Program-made: the position numbers and the translations under genes
From: Desulfococcus multivorans
GTDB lineage: Bacteria; Desulfobacterota; Desulfobacteria; Desulfobacterales; Desulfococcaceae
DNA length: 64,000 bases
Reading direction: 5' to 3'
Assembly: GCF_001854245.1 (NCBI RefSeq)
Contig: NZ_CP015381.1
Coordinates: forward strand, 336,001-400,000
Shown here: positions 57,818 to 64,000 of the stretch, one piece after another
Numbering within the stretch: position 1 is the stretch's first letter
How the letters are laid out: each line of letters starts with the position of its first letter
The notes under the pieces: generated by a model
Told to the model about the DNA's origin: nothing
What the model saw: only the letters and a program-made list of their open reading frames with translations
The model's database searches: none

Positions 57818-57980
57818 AAGATAAATTCCGGCAGAAGTCGGCAATACGGTATACGAACGGGTGGGCGAAAGCCCTTCCTTTGGCGGCATCGGCATTGAAA
57901 GCCGAAGGCCGTAATGCGAAATCAAACTGGCCACGAAGGTCGTTCCACTGGTATGGAAGACGCCTTCGTGGCTTTTTTTT
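57818..57980 (+). ncRNA. Candidate small structured RNA or leader remnant
   Basis: The stretch has a GGGC-GAAA-GCCC tetraloop hairpin (57863-57874) and a TCGGC/GCCGA hairpin (57889-57905), and ends in the strong terminator at 57929-57980. A weak promoter lies just upstream. No known riboswitch class was recognised. It could also simply be the 3' end of the selD transcript. Confidence 0.35.
57929..57980 (+). terminator. Strong rho-independent terminator downstream of selD
   Basis: GCCACGAAGG pairs with CCTTCGTGGC, extended by TTCCA/TGGAA inside, and is followed by eight T. Confidence 0.9.
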
Positions 57981-57985
57981 AAGGG

Positions 57986-58118
57986 TTCGACGTTTGGCTT
58001 TCATGCGATGACCGGATAGAGGTGCCGGAAGGATACGGCCTGCGCCCCTTCAGCGGTGAGTTTTAGTGCCGCTTAAGCGCCGCGGCGGATCAGCGGCCCA
58101 TGAAAGTCGAAAGTCGAG
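57986..58118. repeat. R1 palindromic element, copy h (133 bp)
   Basis: The left end is TTCGACGTTTGGCTTTCATG, followed by TGCCGGAAGGATACGGCC and the left inner module (CTTCAGCGGTGAGTTTTAG to GATCAGCGGCCC). The right end is ATGAAAGTCGAAAGTCGA. It lies between the selD terminator and the DUF3842 gene and ends only 8 bp before that gene's ATG. Confidence 0.82.
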
Positions 58119-58125
58119 TTGAGGG

Positions 58126-58578
58126 ATGACCCGTGTGGAAAGGGACTGGGAATTGACAAAGCGGATCTGCGTGATTGACGGGCAGGGCGGCGGCATCGGC
58201 GCCACCCTGATCAAATCCTTGAAAAACGCCTATGGCGAGTCGGTGGAGCTGATCGCCCTGGGCACCAATGCCATCGCCACGGCGAGTATGCTCAAGGCCG
58301 GGGCCAATCGGGGGGCGTCGGGTGAGAATGCCATCTGCCGGTCCGCCTTCCAGGCCGACGTCATCGTCGGCCCCGTCGGGATCACCTGGGCCAATGCCAT
58401 GCTCGGCGAGGTGACGCCCCGAATGGCCGAGGCGGTCATGTCTAGCCCGGCTCTGAAGGTTCTCCTGCCCCTGTCCCAGGAGAACGTGGAGATCGTGGGG
58501 ATGGTCAAAGAACCGCTGCCGCACCTGGTGGAGGCTGTGGTGGCGGGAAAGATAAAGGAGGTGTTGCGCCATGTGTGA
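58126..58578 (+). CDS. DUF3842 protein
   Basis: The 150-residue protein carries the DUF3842 pattern: KRICVIDGQGGGIGATLIK near residue 12, ALGTNAIATASMLKAGAN near 45, GENAIC, and VGPVGITWANAMLGEVTP. The Gly-rich start resembles a nucleotide-binding fold. Its start could be ATG 58126, GTG 58135 or TTG 58153 (the last gives the usual short N-terminus before KRICV). It overlaps the cooT-like gene by 8 bp. The function is unknown; pairing with a nickel protein suggests a metal-related role. Confidence 0.85.
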   Translation: MTRVERDWELTKRICVIDGQGGGIGATLIKSLKNAYGESVELIALGTNAIATASMLKAGANRGASGENAICRSAFQADVIVGPVGITWANAMLGEVTPRMAEAVMSSPALKVLLPLSQENVEIVGMVKEPLPHLVEAVVAGKIKEVLRHV

Positions 58579-58759
58579 AGCCAATGCGTATATGGTCAAG
58601 AACGACGCGGAAACCCTGATCATGGAATCCGTCGATCTGGTGGAGCCCGAAGGAGAGGGGGCCTGGCGGCTGGTGGGGATTTTCGGTGATCAGAAAATCG
58701 TCAAGGGCCGCATCCGGGGAATGAACCTGGTCGACCACAAGATTCTCTTCGAGGAGTAA
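58571..58759 (+). CDS. CooT-like nickel-binding protein
   Basis: The 62-residue protein starts MCEANAYMV, the CooT hallmark, in which Cys2 binds nickel in the dimer. It continues IMESVDLVEPEGEGAW and RIRGMNLVDHKILFEE. CooT supports nickel insertion into CO dehydrogenase, although many homologues occur without it, and no CODH gene is visible here. It is translationally coupled to DUF3842 by an 8-bp overlap. Confidence 0.87.
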   Translation: MCEANAYMVKNDAETLIMESVDLVEPEGEGAWRLVGIFGDQKIVKGRIRGMNLVDHKILFEE

Positions 58760-59189
58760 CCATCACGGCGGGGAATCCGGCGTCCCGGGGGAAATCCCGA
58801 AACGTCGGATTCGCTTCCGGATATCCACGTTTCACGTCTATCCGCAAATCCATTCCGGGTCCTCAATTTTTCCCATTGCAAAACGTCACCGAATTCTTTA
58901 AAGAGATCTACCCTCGTCGAACCTGACCGGGGGGATTTCTCCTGAACCCATCCACAACTCAATAATGAGATGCGCCCATGCAGTCTTTCCGGATGCCATG
59001 CAAAACGGTGAGGCACGGCCTGAAAGGGCCGATCCGGAACTGTTTTCCGACCCTGCAGCAGTTTCCATGCATCGGGGCTCCGGGCAGGCATCGACGCACC
59101 GGTTAAAAAAACAGGCAGTCCGTTACGGACTGCCTGTCGTGTTTAGATCGCGGGGCGGCATCCACCAGATCCTTCAACAAGGAGGCGTA
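58760..59189. other. Intergenic region before the sodium-pump decarboxylase operon
   Basis: A 430-bp gap with no supported gene. It contains the hairpin at 59104-59137 and presumably the operon promoter, which I could not place. The decarboxylase frame stays open up to 58965, but without a ribosome site there. Confidence 0.5.
59104..59137 (-). terminator. Terminator-like hairpin facing the minus strand, upstream of mmdA
   Basis: ACAGGCAGTCCG pairs perfectly with CGGACTGCCTGT around TTA. The A-run (59104-59110) gives a T-tract on the minus strand, so it would stop minus-strand transcripts. On the plus strand it lies 53 bp before the first decarboxylase codon and could act as a leader structure. 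Confidence 0.6.
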
Positions 59190-60764
59190 ATGGACAACGT
59201 TGCGTTGCAGAAGGCCCTGAATCAGAAAATCCGGGAGACGCTGGCCCGGAAAACACGGGACGCGTTGGCCGGGGGCGGCGAAGATCGCGTTCGCAAACAA
59301 CATGAGAGCGGTAAACTGAGCGCCCGGGAGCGCATCGATCTGCTTCTGGATCCGGGCAGCTTTGTGGAGGTGGACCGGTTCAAGGTCCACCGATGCGCCG
59401 ATTTCGGCATGGATACCCAGAAGATCCCCGGTGACGGGGTGGTGACGGGCCACGGCCTGATCCACGGGCGCCAGGTCTTTCTCTTTGCCCAGGATTTCAC
59501 GGTGTTCGGCGGGTCGCTATCCCTCTCCCACGCCGAGAAGATCTGTAAGGTCATGGAGACGGCCATGAAGGTCGGTGCGCCGGTCATCGGCCTCTGCGAC
59601 TCGGGAGGCGCCCGCATTCAGGAAGGGGTGATGAGTCTGGCGGGCTATGCCGACATTTTTCTGCGCAACGTCATGGCCTCCGGCCTCGTTCCCCAGATTA
59701 CGGCTATCATGGGTCCGTCGGCCGGCGGCGCCGTCTACTCCCCCGCTCTGACCGACTGGATCTTCATGGTGGAGAAGACGGGTCATATGTTCATCACCGG
59801 CCCGGAGGTCATCAAGGCCGTCACCCGGGAAACGGTCACCAAGGAAGATCTGGGCGGCGCCATGGCCCACAATGCCGTCAGCGGCGTGGCCCACTTCGCC
59901 ATGCCCGATGACGCATCCTGTCTTGCCGGAATTCGCGAACTCATGACCTTCCTGCCCCAGAACAACCTGGAGGGGCCGCCTCGCGTGGAAACGGGAGACG
60001 ACCCCCTGCGGCGGGACGAGACCCTTCGGGATAAGGTTCCCCCCGATCCCAACACCCCCTATGACATTCGGGACATCATCCGCGCCACCGTGGACAGCGG
60101 CTATTTCTTCGAGGTTCATGAGCATTATGCCCGGAACATCGTCGTCGGGTTCGCACGGCTCGACGGCTTCGCCGTGGGCATCGTCGCCAATCAACCCGCC
60201 GTCATGGCCGGATGCCTCGATATCGGCGCCTCCCTGAAGGGGGCTCGGTTCGTCCGTTTCTGTGATGCCTTCAACATTCCCCTTATCGTCTACGAGGACG
60301 TTCCCGGGTTCCTTCCCGGCATCCAGCAGGAGCACGGCGGCATCATCAAGCACGGCGCCAAACTGATCTACGCCTTCTGCGAGGCCACCGTTCCCCGCAT
60401 CACCCTCATTACCCGAAAGGCCTACGGCGGCGCCTATTGCGTCATGAACTCCCGTCACATCCGCGGGGATATGGTCATCGCCTATCCCACGGCGGAGATT
60501 GCGGTCATGGGGGCCGAAGGGGCGGTCAACATCATCAGCCGGGGCGAGATCAAGCGCGCCGCCGACCCCGACACCGAGCGGAAACGCCTGGTGACCGAGT
60601 ACCGGGAGAAATTCGCCAATCCTTATAAGGCTGCGGAACTCGGCTACATCGACGATGTCATCGATCCGGCGGACACCCGACCCCGCGTCATCCAGGCCCT
60701 GAGAGCGCTTCGGACCAAGCGGGACGTCAATCCCCCCAAAAAGCACGGCAATATCCCCCTTTAG
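59190..60764 (+). CDS. mmdA: Acyl-CoA carboxyltransferase subunit of a Na+-pumping decarboxylase (methylmalonyl-CoA decarboxylase alpha type)
   Basis: The 524-residue carboxyltransferase of the PccB/MmdA family has a crotonase-like N-half with [17 protein letters not shown] and [16 protein letters not shown]. The C-half has [34 protein letters not shown] and [10 protein letters not shown]. It moves the carboxyl group from an acyl-CoA (methylmalonyl- or glutaconyl-type) to biotin. No biotin carboxylase is present, and oadB, an OadG-like gene and a biotin carrier follow, so it is a decarboxylase, not a carboxylase. AAGGAGG precedes ATG 59190. Confidence 0.92.
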   Translation: MDNVALQKALNQKIRETLARKTRDALAGGGEDRVRKQHESGKLSARERIDLLLDPGSFVEVDRFKVHRCADFGMDTQKIPGDGVVTGHGLIHGRQVFLFAQDFTVFGGSLSLSHAEKICKVMETAMKVGAPVIGLCDSGGARIQEGVMSLAGYADIFLRNVMASGLVPQITAIMGPSAGGAVYSPALTDWIFMVEKTGHMFITGPEVIKAVTRETVTKEDLGGAMAHNAVSGVAHFAMPDDASCLAGIRELMTFLPQNNLEGPPRVETGDDPLRRDETLRDKVPPDPNTPYDIRDIIRATVDSGYFFEVHEHYARNIVVGFARLDGFAVGIVANQPAVMAGCLDIGASLKGARFVRFCDAFNIPLIVYEDVPGFLPGIQQEHGGIIKHGAKLIYAFCEATVPRITLITRKAYGGAYCVMNSRHIRGDMVIAYPTAEIAVMGAEGAVNIISRGEIKRAADPDTERKRLVTEYREKFANPYKAAELGYIDDVIDPADTRPRVIQALRALRTKRDVNPPKKHGNIPL

Positions 60765-60779
60765 AAAGGAAATTACGCG

Positions 60780-61928
60780 ATGTCATGGGATCAAGTCCTT
60801 GAACTCATTGTCAGCATTCTGACCACTCAAACGGGGCTGCCCAACCTGATGTTCAAACAGGTGATCATGCTGGCGGTGGCCTTCTTCTTTCTTTACCTGG
60901 CGGTGGCCAAAAATTACGAACCCCTTCTGCTGGTGCCCATCGGCTTCGGAATCTTTCTGGTGAACTTCCCACTGGTCCCCCTCATGGGCTTCACGGAGCA
61001 CGGGACGCCGGAGTTGATCCGGGCCTTCTACAAATACGGTGTGGAATGGGAGATCATTCCCTGCGTGATCTTTCTGGGGCTGGGGGCCATGACGGATTTC
61101 GGACCGCTCATCGCCAATCCCAAGACCCTCATCATCGGCGCCGGTGCCCAGCTCGGGGTCTTCGTCACCTATATCGGTGTGCTCTTTTTCGGCTTTACCC
61201 TGAAGGAGGCCGCCTCCGTCGGCATCATCGGCGGTGCGGACGGCCCCACCACCATTTACCTGACGGCGAAGCTGGCACCCCATCTCCTGGGGGCCAACGC
61301 GCTTGCGGCCTATTCCTACATGGCCATGGTTCCGCTCATCCAGCCCCCCATCATGCGGCTCTTCACGACACCCGAGCAGCGCAAAATCCGGATGCGTCAG
61401 CTCCGGCCGGTCTCCACCAGGGAAAAGATCCTGTTCCCCCTTATCGCCTCGGCCCTCATCATCCTGCTGGTGCCGGCGGTGGCGCCCCTGATGGGGATGT
61501 TCATGTTCGGCAACTTCATGCGGGAGTGCGGGGTGGTGAAGCGCCTGACGGATACGGCCCAGAACGCCCTCATGAATATCGTGACCATCTTTCTGGGGGT
61601 TTCCGTGGGCGCCACCATGGAAGCGGAAAAATTTCTGAGCCTGAAGCCGCTGCTCATCTTCGGCTTCGGACTCGTCGATTTCACCATCTGCACCGTCGGC
61701 GGGATCCTGACGGTCCATATCATGAATCTCTTCCTCAAGGAGAAGATGAACCCCCTGATCGGTTCGGCCGGGGTCTCGGCGGTCCCCATGTCGGCCCGGG
61801 TCACCCATTCCGAAGGGATGAAGGCCGATCCGGACAACTGGCTCATCATGCACGCCATGGGCCCCAACCTGGCCGGAGTCATCGGATCGGCGGCCGCAGC
61901 CGGCATGTTCATCGCCATGTTCAATTAG
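60780..61928 (+). CDS. oadB: Na+-translocating decarboxylase beta subunit
   Basis: The 382-residue membrane protein of the OadB/MmdB/GcdB family has about nine helices. It decarboxylates carboxybiotin and exports Na+. The key Asp lies in [17 protein letters not shown] near residue 150, and conserved [17 protein letters not shown] is near 325. A strong AAAGGA ribosome site precedes the ATG 15 bp after mmdA. The pump would build a sodium gradient from the decarboxylation energy. Confidence 0.95.
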   Translation: MSWDQVLELIVSILTTQTGLPNLMFKQVIMLAVAFFFLYLAVAKNYEPLLLVPIGFGIFLVNFPLVPLMGFTEHGTPELIRAFYKYGVEWEIIPCVIFLGLGAMTDFGPLIANPKTLIIGAGAQLGVFVTYIGVLFFGFTLKEAASVGIIGGADGPTTIYLTAKLAPHLLGANALAAYSYMAMVPLIQPPIMRLFTTPEQRKIRMRQLRPVSTREKILFPLIASALIILLVPAVAPLMGMFMFGNFMRECGVVKRLTDTAQNALMNIVTIFLGVSVGATMEAEKFLSLKPLLIFGFGLVDFTICTVGGILTVHIMNLFLKEKMNPLIGSAGVSAVPMSARVTHSEGMKADPDNWLIMHAMGPNLAGVIGSAAAAGMFIAMFN

Positions 61929-61938
61929 GAGGAGCGCC

Positions 61939-62901
61939 ATGAGAACCATTCGATCCCAGTCATTCCATTGGTTGTCCCGCCTTGTGCCCGCTGCGGCCTT
62001 TCTGGCCTTTCTGGCCTTCCTGCCGGGCGAACCCGCCGCCAAAATCAACGTCTCCGGCGATATCGAGAAGCCGGTACCCACTTTTACCCGGGAAGGGGCG
62101 GTCATCGCCGCCAAGCTCATCCCGCGGGCCAAGAGCACCAGCGTGATCCTCCGGTTCAAGGCCGCGGGCGGAAAGCTCGCATCCGTGGCGGGCGTCGATT
62201 TCAATAAGGCGGCTCGACCCGAGGTGGATGTGAAAAATTTCAAGTCGGCCTTGTTCGCCATTGTGCTGGAAGCGGTGCCCAGGGGCGGCGAGGCCAGGGT
62301 GTCGGTCATTTCCGATTTTTTCACCCGGTCGACCGCCTTCTATGTGTTCAATGACCGTCTTCCGGCCCCCTGGTCCGACAGCCGGGCGGAAAACATTTCC
62401 CACCCGGATCGGGTCCAGGAACTGGTGGTGGCGGTTCAGGACGGCGGTCCCCGGGATTCGGACGGCACCGCGAACGGGAAGATCACCCTTGTGGGCGGCC
62501 CCCGGGACTCCTTCTGGGGATATGCCCTGGGGACGCTCTTCATCCGATTCTTCGGGATCTTCATCGTTCTTTCCATCCTCATGATCGGGATGATCCTCTC
62601 CGGCGTCTTTTTCCAGTATCTGGATCGTCGCAAGGCACGGCGGGAGGCTGCAGCGGCGGCCTCCGAACCGGCTCCGGAGGCGGCGGAACCGGCGGCCCCG
62701 GAGACGGCGCCGGGTATTCCGGAAACGGATGCGGCGGCCATCGCCGCGGCCCTTCACCTGCACTCCCTGGCCTGCCGGACGCCTCCCCCGACCCTGACCC
62801 TGACCCCCGGGCATTCGGATGCCTGGACCCACGACGGCCTGAACCGGATGATGACGGACCGGCTTGACACCTACAACCGAACCCTTCATCGCAAGGATTG
62901 A
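61939..62901 (+). CDS. OadG-like gamma subunit with large periplasmic domain
   Basis: The 320-residue protein has a signal peptide or first anchor (LVPAAAFLAFLAFLPG), then a roughly 160-residue beta-rich domain. The single OadG-like membrane helix is at about 195-220 (FFGIFIVLSILMIGMILSGV), followed by an Ala/Pro/Glu-rich tail. Ordinary OadG subunits are about 80-130 residues with no such domain, so this is a fusion or an expanded variant. Its place between oadB and the biotin carrier supports the gamma role of holding the complex together. GGAGG precedes ATG 61939. Confidence 0.75.
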   Translation: MRTIRSQSFHWLSRLVPAAAFLAFLAFLPGEPAAKINVSGDIEKPVPTFTREGAVIAAKLIPRAKSTSVILRFKAAGGKLASVAGVDFNKAARPEVDVKNFKSALFAIVLEAVPRGGEARVSVISDFFTRSTAFYVFNDRLPAPWSDSRAENISHPDRVQELVVAVQDGGPRDSDGTANGKITLVGGPRDSFWGYALGTLFIRFFGIFIVLSILMIGMILSGVFFQYLDRRKARREAAAAASEPAPEAAEPAAPETAPGIPETDAAAIAAALHLHSLACRTPPPTLTLTPGHSDAWTHDGLNRMMTDRLDTYNRTLHRKD

Positions 62902-62913
62902 GAGGAGTTTTTC

Positions 62914-63354
62914 ATGAGATACCAGTTGAGCATCAATGAGCAGCAGTTTGCCGTGGAGATCGGCGAGGTGGCGGCCGGATATGTCCAGGTGAGCGTCAAC
63001 GGCAGTCCCTATACGGTTTTCATCGGGAAGGACGAGGCGCCGGCGGCCTCGCGGACGGCCCCGACTTCCGTTCCGCCGCAGGCCCCTGCGATTCCCAAGA
63101 CCCCCCCGGCGGCAGCGCCGAAGCGGGTTTGCGTGGCGGGTGCCGGCACCGTGACGGCCCCGATCCCCGGCCTGATCCTCCGCATCAACGTGGCCGTGGG
63201 GGATACCGTCACCCCGGGTCGGACGGTGGCCGTCATGGAGGCCATGAAGATGGAGAACAACCTGACCAGCGCCGTCTCCGGCACGGTTCAGGAAATTCGG
63301 GTGCAGAAGGGTTCCGAAGTGGCCACGGGAGACGTCATCATGGTCATTGCCTGA
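62914..63354 (+). CDS. Biotin carboxyl carrier protein of the decarboxylase
   Basis: The 146-residue protein has an N-terminal small domain and a Pro/Ala-rich flexible linker (about 45-70). A biotinyl domain follows, with the biotin-attachment Lys in VMEAMKMENN near residue 110. It shuttles carboxybiotin between the mmdA product and OadB. It is 12 bp after the OadG-like gene, and a terminator follows at 63428, ending the operon. Confidence 0.94.
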   Translation: MRYQLSINEQQFAVEIGEVAAGYVQVSVNGSPYTVFIGKDEAPAASRTAPTSVPPQAPAIPKTPPAAAPKRVCVAGAGTVTAPIPGLILRINVAVGDTVTPGRTVAVMEAMKMENNLTSAVSGTVQEIRVQKGSEVATGDVIMVIA

Positions 63355-63427
63355 GCCGCGGCCGAATTTCCGGTCATCGCATCGTCCTGACGGCAAACCG
63401 GTATTTGCATTGCGGCGCGGCGACAAC

Positions 63428-63479
63428 GGCCTCACCCCTGGATGAGGGGTGAGGCCGAAAGACCCGTCCCGTTGTTTTT
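63428..63479 (+). terminator. Terminator of the decarboxylase operon
   Basis: GGCCTCACCCCT pairs perfectly with AGGGGTGAGGCC around a 5-base loop. The wider CAACGG/CCGTTG arms end in TTTTT (63475-63479). Confidence 0.75.
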
Positions 63480-63578
63480 CGACCGAATCTCTGGTATCCG
63501 GTAATACCGGCGATTCGAGTTGAAATGATGAAAAACCGATGCGGTGCGCGGGACCTGCCGCGCGGGGGATGAGATGCC

Positions 63579-64000
63579 ATGACAAAATATTACGGAGGCG
63601 ACGGAGACCTGTTTGAACATGCGCCCATCGGCATTCTGCGGTCCACTCCCGAGGGGCGCCTCATTGACGCCAATCCGGCCCTGGCGCGGATGCTGGGATA
63701 CGATTCCGTAGCGGAAGCCGCTTCCGGCATCCATCCTATTGCGGTGGATCTCGCCCGACGCGAAGAACTCCTCTCCGCGACGTCGGCACGGAAGCGCCTC
63801 CTGGATATCGAAAGCCGATTCTGCAAAAAAGACGGCGGCGTCATGGACGCGCTGATCCATGTTCGGATCGTTCGGGAAAAGAACGGGTTGCCAAAGCATA
63901 TCGTGGCGTTTGTCGAGGACGTCGGCGACCGGAAAACCCTCTCACGGGCATTGGCGGAGAGCAGGATCCGTTATCGGAGCGTCTTTGAAAATACGGGCTC
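63579..64000 (+). CDS. PAS-domain sensor protein, N-terminal part (3' truncated by window edge)
   Basis: ATG 63579 starts a frame that stays open to the last base. The first PAS domain covers about residues 10-115 (LFEHAPIGILRSTPEGRLID, then MLGY, RFCKKDGGVMDALIH). A second begins at the edge with YRSVFENTG. The most likely complete form is a PAS-rich sensor histidine kinase or GGDEF protein; the output domain lies outside the window. It was found by translating the open end directly. Confidence 0.82.
   Translation, partial: MTKYYGGDGDLFEHAPIGILRSTPEGRLIDANPALARMLGYDSVAEAASGIHPIAVDLARREELLSATSARKRLLDIESRFCKKDGGVMDALIHVRIVREKNGLPKHIVAFVEDVGDRKTLSRALAESRIRYRSVFENTG

Noticed and set aside
57829-57928. 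Known riboswitch (c-di-GMP, glycine, cobalamin) or tRNA-Sec
   Set aside because: The conserved cores of these classes and the tRNA arms are not present; only simple hairpins are seen.
58690-59091. Minus-strand gene that would use the hairpin at 59104
   Set aside because: The frame overlaps cooT antisense, lies on the wrong side of the hairpin for that direction, and has no domain.

Overview
This 64 kb window is a gene-dense, high-GC chromosomal segment. It most likely comes from an anaerobic deltaproteobacterium (Desulfobacterota), and a Desulfobacterales-type sulfate reducer such as the Desulfococcus/Desulfosarcina group is my best guess. The inference rests on the gene mix: GatCA amidotransferase, a CooT-like nickel protein, DUF2889 and DUF3842 proteins, a sodium-pumping biotin decarboxylase, multihaem cytochromes, a YedE/TusA/DUF3343 selenium cluster and a selenocysteine-containing SelD. 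No rRNA, tRNA, CRISPR array, prophage or transposase was recognised.

Layout, 1-24 kb. A partial FtsX-type permease and a secreted CrtC/AttH-like lipocalin protein are followed by grpE-dnaK. A minus-strand block carries ydbH-ynbE-ydbL (predicted envelope lipid bridge), a small membrane protein and serA. Then come the nitrogen-control genes glnD, amtB and glnB (PII, with Tyr51), and an argS-SPOR-gatC-gatA-(62 aa)-mutL run. A FadL-type porin and a MaoC-type hydratase end this part.

Layout, 24-44 kb. Two orphan polar-amino-acid ABC permeases, a Pit/DUF47 phosphate pair, an MFS pump, an HD hydrolase, DUF2062, a YfiH/PgeF protein, a FmdB zinc ribbon and a Rep/PcrA-like helicase lead to a TetR-NapC-octahaem (HAO-like) operon. 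That operon has a clear promoter and a perfect 16-bp operator. Next are an archaeal-type S-adenosylmethionine synthetase, a GNAT protein, DUF2889, mtnA and adenine deaminase. MAT, MtnA and Ade fit methionine/adenine salvage.

Layout, 44-64 kb. This part holds glnE, a YbaK-type deacylase, a LysE exporter, uvrA with an overlapping S4 gene, and a CNNM/CBS membrane protein. The selenium cluster follows: a small zinc ribbon, yedE, tusA-like, DUF3343, a ribokinase-fold protein and selD. The selD reading frame crosses an in-frame UGA at the catalytic Cys position, followed by a SECIS-like hairpin. After DUF3842 and cooT comes a four-gene Na+-translocating decarboxylase operon, then a truncated PAS sensor.

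A striking non-genic feature is a family of MITE-like palindromes (called R1 here). Eight copies lie between 24.7 and 58.1 kb, all intergenic and mostly just upstream of start codons. Two copies show a compensatory base-pair change in the stem. A second composite element (heptamer tandem repeats plus a hairpin) occurs twice, in opposite orientation, on either side of the adenine deaminase gene.
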